Part shown: positions 8,540 to 16,792 of the stretch, one piece after another
Layout: every line of letters starts with the position of its first letter
Numbering within the stretch: position 1 is the stretch's first letter
DNA from: an uncultured Candidatus Melainabacteria bacterium
GTDB taxonomy: Bacteria; Cyanobacteriota; Vampirovibrionia; Gastranaerophilales; Gastranaerophilaceae
DNA: 64,000 bases
Direction: 5' to 3'
Assembly (NCBI GenBank): GCA_934754655.1
Contig: CAKVIC010000010.1
Location: 1 to 64,000, forward strand
Notes under the pieces: model-generated
Databases searched by the model: none
Told to the model about the DNA's origin: nothing
The model's input: only the letters and a program-made list of their open reading frames with translations
Position numbers and translations under genes: made by a program

Positions 8540-9645
8540 TATATAATAACTGCCTCAATTCTTTTTCTTAATGCATTTTTAAATTCATCAAGATTATCAT
8601 AATCCCACAAAATCATATTTCTGTGGCTTAAATCAAAATGTACCCCCTCTCTAATTATGTTATCATTGTTATCTTTTAATGTATTAAGCCAATTCCTATT
8701 GCAGGTATAGATAACTGGAATTCCAAGACCATAAGCAAAACCTGCCTCAAAATAAACTCCGCCTCTATATCCGGTTAAATCTGCAATTAAGAATTTACTT
8801 TTTCTGATTTCTGCTATCATTTCATCATTTATGTCGTTGCAATGTTCTTTGCAATCAATTTTCATTGCAGTATATTTATCCTTTGACTGTGATATTGCTG
8901 GTTCTATTGCCTGTGTATAAACCTTTTGCATATTATACTTACATTCTTTTATATTTTCATCTGTATTGAACCACATAGCCACAAAGGCTTGTTTTGAAAA
9001 AATAGAAGAATTGTTTTCTTCCATATATTCAATACCTTTACTGGTTACTGCGACATTGTATTGCGGATATAACATATAATCGCAATACTCCTCATAGAAA
9101 CTTCGACTTATATTGAAATTATATTGATAATATCTTTTATCATGCTTACTACTTTCAAGAGATGGCATTATAGCTTGTTCAGGAATATTGCACAAATTGC
9201 TATCTGATAAAAAGATTAATATGTTATATAATTCAGTATTATTTTTACAATAAAATAATGGAAATAATGTATTTGTATCTATTTTTACTGTATCGCCGAA
9301 AAATCGTGTCTCTTTGATTAAATATCCTAGCACAATTTTAGCTTTATCAAGAAGGTTTGGGATATTATATGTATCATTAATTTCTTTTATCCTTGTTTCT
9401 GTTAAATTTTCAACCCCTAAATTTTGATTATTATTTAAATTCTCTAAGTGTCTTTTTTTTACCACATACCTTACTTTTAAGCGTTGCTCGTCATTAAATT
9501 CATCAGGACAGTTTGTTAATAAATCATTTGCCATTGCATCACAAGTGAAATTGCCACAAAAGGGACATTCAACCAATCCTGCATTTCTTTTTATATTTTC
9601 TACATTATGACACAACGGACACATTTCTAATTCTTTATAAATCAT
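8539..9645 (-). CDS. Zinc-ribbon protein with nucleoside deoxyribosyltransferase-like domain
   Basis: This 368-residue protein starts with two CxxC knuckles (CPLC near 9, CPFC near 28), a zinc ribbon. A helical middle region follows. The C-terminal 145 residues look like the nucleoside 2-deoxyribosyltransferase/TIR-like fold: FVAMWFN, an E-H-x-x-x-I-x-D-x-M-I block, then FLIADLTGYRGGVYFEAGFA with the expected Asp and the Glu in the nucleophile position, and GLGIPVIYTC. Such domains cleave N-glycosidic bonds and in defence systems can consume NAD or nucleotides; that role is inferred here. It is the first gene of the operon with AbiH; an AAGGAA site precedes the ATG. Confidence 0.75.
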   Translation of the reverse strand: MIYKELEMCPLCHNVENIKRNAGLVECPFCGNFTCDAMANDLLTNCPDEFNDEQRLKVRYVVKKRHLENLNNNQNLGVENLTETRIKEINDTYNIPNLLDKAKIVLGYLIKETRFFGDTVKIDTNTLFPLFYCKNNTELYNILIFLSDSNLCNIPEQAIMPSLESSKHDKRYYQYNFNISRSFYEEYCDYMLYPQYNVAVTSKGIEYMEENNSSIFSKQAFVAMWFNTDENIKECKYNMQKVYTQAIEPAISQSKDKYTAMKIDCKEHCNDINDEMIAEIRKSKFLIADLTGYRGGVYFEAGFAYGLGIPVIYTCNRNWLNTLKDNNDNIIREGVHFDLSHRNMILWDYDNLDEFKNALRKRIEAVII

Positions 9646-9796
9646 ATAAATTCCTTATCTTAACGGATTTATAATACTTCAAAAGTCGAATATTTAAAAT
9701 ATAAAATAGCGAAATGTAAAGTTTTTCTAAAAATGTTACATTTGCTAAAATCCAATGATATCTTAATTTTTTGTATTTTTGCCAAAAGAAATTTTT

Positions 9797-9835
9797 AAAA
9801 GAGTGCAACATCTACCCAAAACACCCCTTATAATA
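9797..9835 (+). promoter_or_regulatory. Element promoter, copy 1 (replication operon)
   Basis: AAAAGAGTGCAA, a central CAAAACA and a TATAAT -10 (9829-9834) are spaced almost exactly as in the promoter before the integrase at 16656-16693; the spacing differs by one base. It lies about 60 bases before the first gene of the replication operon. Confidence 0.65.
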
Positions 9836-9894
9836 AAATTATGTAATTTGAATTCAAATACTAATTGTTAGTACAAAACAAAGAGGGTAAGGAA

Positions 9895-10086
9895 ATGACA
9901 ATACCAAATAAACATTTAATCAATGAAACGGTTGTACATTTTAGTAAGTACAGAAAAAAGCCTATAACATCAAAAGAGGCAATTAGTATAATTGTTAATT
10001 TTAACAGGTTTGCAAATCTGTTAATAAGACTAGATAAAAGAAGAAATGCAATGAATGCGGAAAGGGATTTAAGAAATGCCAGCTAA
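9895..10086 (+). CDS. Small basic protein, first gene of replication operon
   Basis: A 63-residue protein starting at the ATG that follows GAGGGTAAGGAA; an upstream in-frame TTG-type start (9865) lacks a ribosome site. It is rich in Lys, Arg and Asn with no membrane segment. I do not recognise the family. Its stop lies 11 bases inside the start of the helicase gene, so the two are coupled. A DNA-binding or copy-control role would fit the position but is only a guess. Confidence 0.55.
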   Translation: MTIPNKHLINETVVHFSKYRKKPITSKEAISIIVNFNRFANLLIRLDKRRNAMNAERDLRNAS

Positions 10087-11564
10087 TACAATATATGAAT
10101 TACCTGAAATGCCGGATATTTTCAGAGAAATGGTTATACTGCTTTCAAATAAACATAGAAAAGCTACTGCGAGTATGATTTTGAATATGGTTATATGCAA
10201 AACTGCTTTTGCACTTACTTCAAAAAGGGTACAGTATAAAGAAATTGAAAAATTAGGTTTTCCAAATTGGTACACAGTAATTTTTGCATATTCTGGTTGC
10301 GGAAAAGATAGGATTGATGAAGATTTGGACAATTATTTTTTTCAAAAACTTTCGTTTGTGGTTTGATACAAAGGCACAAGAATGGTATGAGCAGCAAGTA
10401 AGATGTATAGAAAATATTGCTGATGATATGTTTAATAGCGATAAAGCAAGTGATTTATCGAAGAAAAAAGCATATATAACCCAAGAAAAATCAAAAATCA
10501 GAGAACTTGTATTTGAAGTTTATAACGGTACGCCGGAGGGAATTTTTGAGGAGGCAAAAATACGCTCAAAATATAAATTAGGTGCAATTTTTATAAAAAT
10601 GACAGAATTTGCAAAATATTTTTTAAATTCCAAAACAGAAGATAAACAATTCTTTTCTTTATTATTGATAGCATACGGAGGGAAATACCCCTCCAAATGC
10701 ACTAAAAACGATAAAAGAGAGAAAGACATTATAGGTGTACCTTTAAATTGTTTGCTCATGTGTGATATTAGTTTATTTGAGCCTCCAAAAGCAAGGCAAG
10801 AATTGATGTTAGAACTGCAAACAGGATTTGCTAGGCGTTCAATGATAACATTCATTCCTCGCATAAAATTGCTTAATAATATTGATGTAAAACAAGCATT
10901 AGAAGATGATAAAAACTTTTATAAAAATGCCGACATTATAAATGAAGAATTTATAAAAATATTTAGCAGAATTGACGATTATTCAATTTATGACATGCCG
11001 GAAGAAGTAATTTTACATATAAAAGAATACGAAAAAGAACTAAATATTTTGGCAAATGAAACGGATAACGAATTATTGAGAAAAGAAATTCTTGACAGGC
11101 AATTAAAATCTATTAAATTAGCAACAATATTTGCAGCATTTAGCCATTCTGAAAAAATAATAACAATGACTGATATTAAACAGGCTATAGGAGTTATAGA
11201 ATACTTAAGCAAGGATTTTAAGGCTTTTGTTAATCATAAACCAAGACATATAGATAAATATGATGAATTGTTTAATTTCTTTTTAGAAAATGAAAATAAG
11301 CATTTTACAAAAATGCAAATTATTAAAAAGGCACAATTATTTGGATTTTCTCAAAGAAAATTAAGTGATGACTTTGAAAATGCTATTGATTTTATAATAA
11401 ATTATGCGGATGACGCAGGCTATAACTTTTTATCAAGACCCTGTAACCATAATTCCGGCATGGAATATTGGTTATCTAAAAAGATAGATGATAATGAAAT
11501 AGGACATAAAACTCTAACAAATATAATTATAGAAAACCCCAAAAATCCGCAAAATGCAGCATAA
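10076..11564 (+). pseudogene. DUF3987-type replication helicase, frameshifted
   Basis: Two overlapping frames join into one protein of about 495 residues. The first part holds a P-loop-like AYSGCGKDR near 72; the second has NGTPEGIFEE and LQTGFARRSMITF, both typical of DUF3987 (YfjI-like) ATPases of phages and integrated elements. The frame breaks at a run of seven T (10336-10342); six T would give a continuous Y-F-F-K-N-F-R-L-W reading. This is a true one-base insertion, a sequencing error in a homopolymer, or transcriptional slippage. The gene would otherwise serve replication of the excised element, together with the primase 100 bases downstream. Confidence 0.7.
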
Positions 11565-11662
11565 TGTAAGGATTTTGGCATTTTGCACGGTGTAAAACCC
11601 TAAAAATTCTATATAGAAAGGGATTTAACAGATTTTTCAGATTTCGCATAAGGACACAGTAA

Positions 11663-12550
11663 ATGAGTAAATTAGTAATAGATAGTATAATTAAATATTT
11701 AGGGCAACCGCTTAAAAAATGTGGTAAAGAACTAATTTGGCAATGCCCTATTTGTATGGACAAGGGGAAAGACAACTTAAAATACAATATTGCTAAAAAT
11801 ATTTTATACTGTTTTGCAAATCCTGAACATTCAAAAGCGATTTTAAGAGAAATAAATAAAATCTATGATGAAAATTATTCAAAAACTAAAATAATGCCGA
11901 TGAAATATACTACAGAGCCTGCAATATTAACTCAAAATCAAATAAATAACTTTGAAAATTATATGTATAAATGTAATGAAACTTTATTACTTGATAAAAA
12001 TTTACTAAAAATTTTATATGATAAAAGAGGATTAACTTCTACTACTGTTTCAATGGCAAAAATCGGATATGATAAAAGAAAAAATGTATGGACTATTCCT
12101 ACTATTAAATATAGCTGTAATGATTTTGAAGTTGTAGGATTTGAATTCAGACCTCATAATTTATCTAAGAATGATTTGTATCGTACAAAAGGAACTCCTA
12201 ATGGATTAGCGATGATAAATGATTACTATAACTGCATTGATACCTTATGTGTTATTGAAGGTTATTTTGACGGCTATGCATTATTACAATATCTTACCGA
12301 GCAGAAAGAAGATAAGTATTATCATATTGTTACGCCTTCAAACGGAGTAAGAGCATTATTAAAATATTTGCAGGAAATTGATTATAGTAAATATAAAAAG
12401 TTCTATTTGTTTATAGATAATGATGATGTTTCAAACAATATAAAACTACAAATTCTTGAAAAATATCCCCAGTTTGAACCAATAAATATGAATTGTGGCT
12501 GTAAAGATTTTAATGAACACTATTTAAAATGTATAAAGGGGAGGAAATAA
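11663..12550 (+). CDS. Element DNA primase (CHC2 zinc finger and TOPRIM)
   Basis: The 295-residue protein has an N-terminal zinc finger (CPICMDKGK at 27-35, then LYCFANPEH near 50) and a C-terminal TOPRIM domain with VIEGYFDGYAL near 200 and FYLFIDNDD near 250, which supply the metal-binding Glu and Asp residues. It is a short primase of the kind found on phages and plasmids, distinct from a chromosomal DnaG of about 600 residues. It would make primers for the excised element with the DUF3987-type ATPase. Its stop codon overlaps the next ATG (TAATG). Confidence 0.8.
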   Translation: MSKLVIDSIIKYLGQPLKKCGKELIWQCPICMDKGKDNLKYNIAKNILYCFANPEHSKAILREINKIYDENYSKTKIMPMKYTTEPAILTQNQINNFENYMYKCNETLLLDKNLLKILYDKRGLTSTTVSMAKIGYDKRKNVWTIPTIKYSCNDFEVVGFEFRPHNLSKNDLYRTKGTPNGLAMINDYYNCIDTLCVIEGYFDGYALLQYLTEQKEDKYYHIVTPSNGVRALLKYLQEIDYSKYKKFYLFIDNDDVSNNIKLQILEKYPQFEPINMNCGCKDFNEHYLKCIKGRK

Positions 12551-12951
12551 TGCCAAAATCAGACGGCTATAAAAACTTGATACCTGCTAATAAACGAAGC
12601 AAGGACGAAGCTAGGAAGTTAGGACAAAAAGGTGGAATAAAATCAGGGGAGGTGCGTAGAATGCGTAAGACTTTAAAAGAACATTTGCTACTATTACTTT
12701 CAGAAAAAAGTGTACAGGAAGATATTTGTTTAGCGATTATTGATAAGGCTTTAGAGGGTGATACAAAAGCATTTCAAATAATAAGGGATACAATCGGCGA
12801 AAAACCAACAGAAAATTTATGCATATCAAGTGTCAATATGAATTTACAAAAATCCTATGACGAAGTAAAAGCACTAATAGAAGCCGAGAGACAAAAACTG
12901 ATTACAAAAAACAGGCATGAGATACCTCTAATTGAATACAATGAGGATTAA
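12550..12951 (+). CDS. Conserved KGG-motif protein of integrated elements
   Basis: A 133-residue protein; I chose the ATG at 12550 because GGGAGG precedes it and it overlaps the primase stop. The N-terminus reads NKRSKDEARKLGQKGGIKSG, followed by a basic stretch (EVRRMRKTLKE), then ALEGDTKAFQIIRDTIGEKP. Proteins of this pattern occur on phages and integrated elements, some near small-terminase genes, and probably bind DNA. No large terminase accompanies it, so a packaging role is not supported. It closes the plus-strand replication operon. Confidence 0.65.
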   Translation: MPKSDGYKNLIPANKRSKDEARKLGQKGGIKSGEVRRMRKTLKEHLLLLLSEKSVQEDICLAIIDKALEGDTKAFQIIRDTIGEKPTENLCISSVNMNLQKSYDEVKALIEAERQKLITKNRHEIPLIEYNED

Positions 12952-13037
12952 CCCCTCCCCCTACCTTCTAAAAAGTAGGAAAATTAAGCCTCCATATATA
13001 GATAGTACACCTAGAAAAATTTTTGATTTTTTGAAAA

Positions 13038-13844
13038 CTATTCATATTTATTTAAAGTTTCAAGCATATCATAACCTAATTCTGTTAACACAATACAGGT
13101 ATCACCACTATCGTAAAATATTCCTATGAGATTTAATTGTTTCAATAAATCTAAACTTGTTTCATCGCAAATTTTCCCATCAAATATATATGTTCTATCA
13201 TAAATAACTACTTCATTAGGATAGGGTACATTTATATATATTTCAGGTGATGAAGAATGGTGAAAATTATACATACCCTCGCATTCTTCTGTTTCCCCTA
13301 CATCTAAATTCCCAGAAATTTCATCTGCTGCATCAGAAATTAAACATTTATTATCATAATCTTTTAATTCATCAGTTATAGAATTTATAAGATATTTTTT
13401 ACCTTTCTGAAAATCAAAAACCGCTTTTAGAAGTCTTGCTTCTTGCCCACCTATTTTAGATAAAATTTCTGCATATTGAATTTTTATTGGTGTATATTTG
13501 GAAGAAGTATCCAATAATAGTTTTGCCCATAAATCAAACATTATTTCTTCATGCTCAATAGATAATTTTTCAAATAATGGTATTGCTGCTTTTGGAGGTA
13601 TTGGCTTTACTTCGATATTATATTTGTCTTTCAATTCTTGTGCTTTCTTAGCAATAAGCAAAGTGGTTTCAGCTCTATATCTCTCAACTTGTGCATTTCT
13701 AACAGATGGAAAAAATAATGCAACTAAATTTTCTAAACCACTAAAAACTTTTTCAAAACTTATTAGTGTATTGTTTGAAAAATTATTACTCGCAACATTA
13801 TTATCAGAAAGCATACTATTTGAAACATTATTATTGTCTAGCAA
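13038..13844 (-). CDS. Abi-alpha (DUF4393) protein paired with reverse transcriptase
   Basis: The 268-residue protein carries the DUF4393/Abi-alpha block around residue 75-150: KPIPPKAAIPLFEKLSIEHE, then LWAKLLLDTSS and YAEILSKIGGQEARLL. Members are linked to abortive infection; the activity is unknown. The start is a TTG at 13844, placed 6 bases after a clear AAGGAG; an earlier TTG at 13865 has no such site. The N-terminal 20 residues are Asn-rich. It starts 24 bases after the reverse transcriptase stop and shares its transcript, which suggests that it is the partner or effector of the RT. Confidence 0.72.
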   Translation of the reverse strand: MLDNNNVSNSMLSDNNVASNNFSNNTLISFEKVFSGLENLVALFFPSVRNAQVERYRAETTLLIAKKAQELKDKYNIEVKPIPPKAAIPLFEKLSIEHEEIMFDLWAKLLLDTSSKYTPIKIQYAEILSKIGGQEARLLKAVFDFQKGKKYLINSITDELKDYDNKCLISDAADEISGNLDVGETEECEGMYNFHHSSSPEIYINVPYPNEVVIYDRTYIFDGKICDETSLDLLKQLNLIGIFYDSGDTCIVLTELGYDMLETLNKYE

Positions 13845-13868
13845 ATTATTCTCCTTAAAACTCAAAAT

Positions 13869-15392
13869 TTAATCATCATAATAGAATATGTCAATTTCAT
13901 CATCTCTAATATCCGCATCAAGATTATTTAAAATCTGACAATCAACTATTGGCGTTGTATTAACAATAGTTTTTAAACCATTGCTTACCCAATCAATATT
14001 CCATAGTGGTGGCAATGTATTATCCATTACTAACTTACAGATATTAGAATTATAATCTTTAAAGAAATCATCATTATATATTATTCTTTGTAGCCAAATT
14101 TCCATATATTCTGTATTTGGTTTTTCTTCAAGTTTTTTCTTTATTTTTTGTATTATTTCAAATCTTTTACCAAAATCAGACAAATAAGATAAAGATTTTC
14201 CTATTATAGCTGCGATTATAGGATAAACTCTTGGATTATTATAAGCAATAGAAATCGCAATACTAATTACTGGAATTATATTTTTATCATCTTTTTTTAA
14301 TTTTATATTCTTGTTATACTCCATTAATAAAGATTGCAAACTCCCTGAATTTGGAAACTTTTTAGAAAAATCGTAAATTCTGATAAGTTGTTTTTGAAAA
14401 TTACCTTTATTCAAGCAAAATTTATTTAAATCTTCTAGGTGTGATATTCTATATAATTTATCCTTTTTTAATGAACCCTCAATAATATCCTCTGTTTTTT
14501 GTGTTTTGGTTGCATTAAGTTTAAAACCTAATTCAATCATAACTTCAGTTAAAAATTTAACTATTTGACCTCCAGTTTGTGTATTATTAACAAAAATCCG
14601 ATAATCATCTCTATATCTAATAATTTTGTAATTTTCGATTTTTGCATCATTCAATTTTTCAGACAATAATAAATCGGCATAACCCAAAACAATTTCTGCT
14701 ATAAAATCCATTAAAACTGAACCTTGAGGTATGCCATTCGTTTGATTATATGTCATACAACGGATTAAATCATCAATATCATTTCCCTCTAATTTAATAG
14801 TTTTATCCTTGATTGATTTTTTTGCATTATCTTTTCCATGTAACGCCCAAGCAATAGTATGGGTATAAATTGAGCCATAACAGTCAGTAATATCAGTAGA
14901 AAATAAATAGGAATATTCTAACGCTTGTTCTAATGATAATTGTTCAACTTCATTCCACCAGTTTAAAACTTGACTAGCTTGTTGTTTTTTCTTTGGTGAT
15001 TTTAAAACTGGAATGGCTTGGCTTAAAATATTGTCGTTACTTTGAAAGTCTTTAAATCGTTTTTTTATTAAGTTCCAAACACTATTCTGGGTTATATAAT
15101 TTACTAAAGCTACATATATTATAGGATTTAATAATTGTAACGGTCGCCAAGCATAACAACCATCTTTATTATTGTAAATAACATAATTTACATCATCATA
15201 ACTTGATGGAGGAATTTTATTGTTTACATAAAAAGTTTTTAATTCTTTATTTTGCAATTTTTTATCTAATTTATCTAATAATTTTTGAAAACTAAAATAA
15301 GTAGGCAATAAAATATTAGAGTAATTTTCTTCTTTAAGAAAATAATCTTTTGCTTTACTTGCTGATAAATTTAAAACATTTTTTGCTACCAA
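13869..15392 (-). CDS. Reverse transcriptase of defence/Abi type
   Basis: The 507-residue protein has the RT palm motifs in order: FSTDITDCYGSIYTH (motif A, two Asp, near 165), NGIPQGSVLMDFIAE (motif B, near 220) and RYRDDYRIF (motif C, catalytic Asp pair, near 260). There is no maturase, endonuclease or group II intron RNA signature, and a helical C-terminal region of about 200 residues follows. This fits the unknown-group/Abi class of RTs known for phage defence (DRT systems); I cannot assign the class. It starts at a TTG after CAGGA and lies behind a XRE gene and before an Abi-alpha gene. Confidence 0.85.
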   Translation of the reverse strand: MVAKNVLNLSASKAKDYFLKEENYSNILLPTYFSFQKLLDKLDKKLQNKELKTFYVNNKIPPSSYDDVNYVIYNNKDGCYAWRPLQLLNPIIYVALVNYITQNSVWNLIKKRFKDFQSNDNILSQAIPVLKSPKKKQQASQVLNWWNEVEQLSLEQALEYSYLFSTDITDCYGSIYTHTIAWALHGKDNAKKSIKDKTIKLEGNDIDDLIRCMTYNQTNGIPQGSVLMDFIAEIVLGYADLLLSEKLNDAKIENYKIIRYRDDYRIFVNNTQTGGQIVKFLTEVMIELGFKLNATKTQKTEDIIEGSLKKDKLYRISHLEDLNKFCLNKGNFQKQLIRIYDFSKKFPNSGSLQSLLMEYNKNIKLKKDDKNIIPVISIAISIAYNNPRVYPIIAAIIGKSLSYLSDFGKRFEIIQKIKKKLEEKPNTEYMEIWLQRIIYNDDFFKDYNSNICKLVMDNTLPPLWNIDWVSNGLKTIVNTTPIVDCQILNNLDADIRDDEIDIFYYDD

Positions 15393-15442
15393 AATTCATT
15401 CCTGTATTTGTGAATTGATAAGTTAATCTTAACACAAAGAAA

Positions 15443-15772
15443 TCAGTATTTAAGGTATTTTAAACCTTCCACAATTTTGTAAAGATACATCAATTCACTA
15501 TCAGAAGCATTATTGATTGATGAGGTTAATAGTTCTACAAGTTCTTTTCTATTTTTGATATGTCCAAAATCAAATAATTCTTTTTCTTCAACTTCAAGAG
15601 CATTAGCAAGTTTTTCAAGAGTTTCGGCGGTCATAAATCTTTTACCACATTCAATATTACTCAAATTTGGTTTATCCATATCAATTTTTTCGGCAAGAAC
15701 TTCTTGTGTTAAATTCTTACTTTTTCTTATCTCTTGTATTCTTGCTCCTAGTTTTTGTTTTAACGATTTCAT
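15443..15772 (-). CDS. XRE-family transcriptional regulator
   Basis: The 109-residue protein has an N-terminal helix-turn-helix of the lambda-repressor type (LGARIQEIRKSKNLTQEVLA, then IDMDKPNLSNIECGKR and LEKLANALEV) at residues 7-67 and a helical tail for dimerisation. An AGGAGGG site precedes the ATG. It lies 50 bases before the reverse transcriptase on the same strand and is divergent from two small exported proteins. It may repress its own operon and the divergent one, through the AGTAATTACT palindrome at 15852. Confidence 0.88.
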   Translation of the reverse strand: MKSLKQKLGARIQEIRKSKNLTQEVLAEKIDMDKPNLSNIECGKRFMTAETLEKLANALEVEEKELFDFGHIKNRKELVELLTSSINNASDSELMYLYKIVEGLKYLKY

Positions 15773-15849
15773 TACAAACCCTCCTAATCATGATATATTT
15801 ATGGCTTGCAAAAAAGAACTCGCTATATTACTATCAAAACTTGCATTTG

Positions 15850-15868
15850 GTAGTAATTACTGCTACTA
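15850..15868. promoter_or_regulatory. Candidate XRE operator
   Basis: GTAGTAATTACTGCTACTA contains the perfect 10-bp palindrome AGTAATTACT, flanked by GTAG and TAC-type half-sites. It lies between the divergent XRE gene and the small membrane protein, where a repressor would control both. Confidence 0.4.
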
Positions 15869-15945
15869 TAAATTTGTAAAAATAATATATTTTACTATTT
15901 TTGCTCAAAAAAGTTAGTAAAATTTAAAATTAGAGGTTCTTAATT

Positions 15946-16167
15946 ATGGATAAAAAGACTAAAACCAATACATCAATAAAGAAAATTCTGATATTTTCAG
16001 GAATTGGGCTTTTTATAATGTTTTTATTTCTTAATTCTGTTTTTGAAACGCCTGAACAAAAAGAACATAACGAGCGAATAGATTATATTAAACAATGTGC
16101 ATATAAGGCTCAAAACAGAATAGAAGATTACAATTATTGTATGTCAAAAAGACCTGATATAAGGTAG
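15946..16167 (+). CDS. Small single-pass membrane protein of the element
   Basis: The 73-residue protein has a basic N-terminus (MDKKTKTNTSIKK), one membrane segment (ILIFSGIGLFIMFLFLNSV, residues 14-32) and a charged tail containing two Cys (QCAYKAQ, NYCMSKRP) that would face the periplasm if the N-terminus stays inside. A GAGG site precedes the ATG. The next gene, also exported, starts 11 bases on. No family is recognised; superinfection exclusion or surface functions are possible for such genes but not shown. Confidence 0.6.
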   Translation: MDKKTKTNTSIKKILIFSGIGLFIMFLFLNSVFETPEQKEHNERIDYIKQCAYKAQNRIEDYNYCMSKRPDIR

Positions 16168-16178
16168 AAAGGAATAGA

Positions 16179-16652
16179 ATGAAAAAGATTTTTATAGCAA
16201 TTTTTGTATTATCATTATCGGTTACAACATCATACGCTGATAGTATGGATAAAGCATTGGACGCAAGTACACGAGCATTAAATGCCGGAACTGTATATGG
16301 AGGTGTAAATACTGCTGCCGGAGTTGCTAATACTGTTTCTAATGTAAAGACAAATGCAAGTATAAGAAGAAATATAGACACTCAAACTAAATTATTAAAG
16401 CAGCAAGCAGCCTTGCAGGGGATAGATATCACTGACGCTAAAGACATACAAGACGAACACATGAAACAATATTTTCAGTCTAGATATTACCTTATAGCAG
16501 CCAAAAGACAAGCTAAATATGAAAATGATAAAGAAATGCTAAAACTAATCAAAAAATATTGGAAACCATGGACAACAACAGACGCTATTTATGCAGCCCA
16601 AAAGGTACAAGAATTAAGGGAAAAGAGGGAAAAAGAAAATTCTGAACTTTAA
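16179..16652 (+). CDS. Secreted protein of unknown function
   Basis: This 157-residue protein has a signal peptide (MKKIFIAIFVLSLSVTTSYA, cut near residue 20). The mature part is Ala/Asn/Thr-rich to about residue 65, then helical and charged (QAALQGIDITDAKDIQDEH and KVQELREKREKE at the end). An AAAGGAA site precedes the ATG. It forms a two-gene unit with the small membrane protein upstream. I do not recognise the family. Confidence 0.6.
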   Translation: MKKIFIAIFVLSLSVTTSYADSMDKALDASTRALNAGTVYGGVNTAAGVANTVSNVKTNASIRRNIDTQTKLLKQQAALQGIDITDAKDIQDEHMKQYFQSRYYLIAAKRQAKYENDKEMLKLIKKYWKPWTTTDAIYAAQKVQELREKREKENSEL

Positions 16653-16655
16653 TTC

Positions 16656-16693
16656 AAAAGAGTGCAATAATTATCAAAACATATGCTATAATA
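16656..16693 (+). promoter_or_regulatory. Element promoter, copy 2 (integrase)
   Basis: AAAAGAGTGCAA, then CAAAACA and a TATAAT -10 at 16687-16692, nearly the same as the promoter at 9797-9835. About 100 bases of leader follow before the integrase ATG, including a fold-back (TCAGACTTTT with AAAAGGTCTGA, 16741-16768). Confidence 0.65.
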
Positions 16694-16792
16694 GATTTAT
16701 AGACTTAAGTTTATACCAAATTATAGTGTTAGATTATATTTCAGACTTTTTAAAATCAAAAGGTCTGATTTGGAAAGGGCTTAAGTGATATT

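Noticed and set aside
9865..9894. Upstream start for the small basic protein
   Set aside because: A non-ATG start without a ribosome site; the ATG at 9895 has a good one.
10284..11564. Separate gene starting at 10284
   Set aside because: Its first 17 codons lie inside the previous frame and have no ribosome site; the protein continues the DUF3987-type sequence of the frame from 10076, so it is one frameshifted gene.
12550..12951. Phage small terminase subunit
   Set aside because: The KGG and basic motifs are shared by several DNA-binding families, and there is no large terminase, portal or capsid gene nearby.
12932..13129. 65-codon frame after the KGG-motif gene
   Set aside because: It overlaps the Abi-alpha gene on the other strand, has no ribosome site, and its composition is that of noncoding AT-rich sequence.
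13869..15392. Group II intron maturase or retron reverse transcriptase
   Set aside because: No maturase or HNH domain and no intron RNA boundaries are seen, and I could not find a retron-like msr/msd fold next to it; the neighbours are an Abi-alpha gene and a XRE gene.
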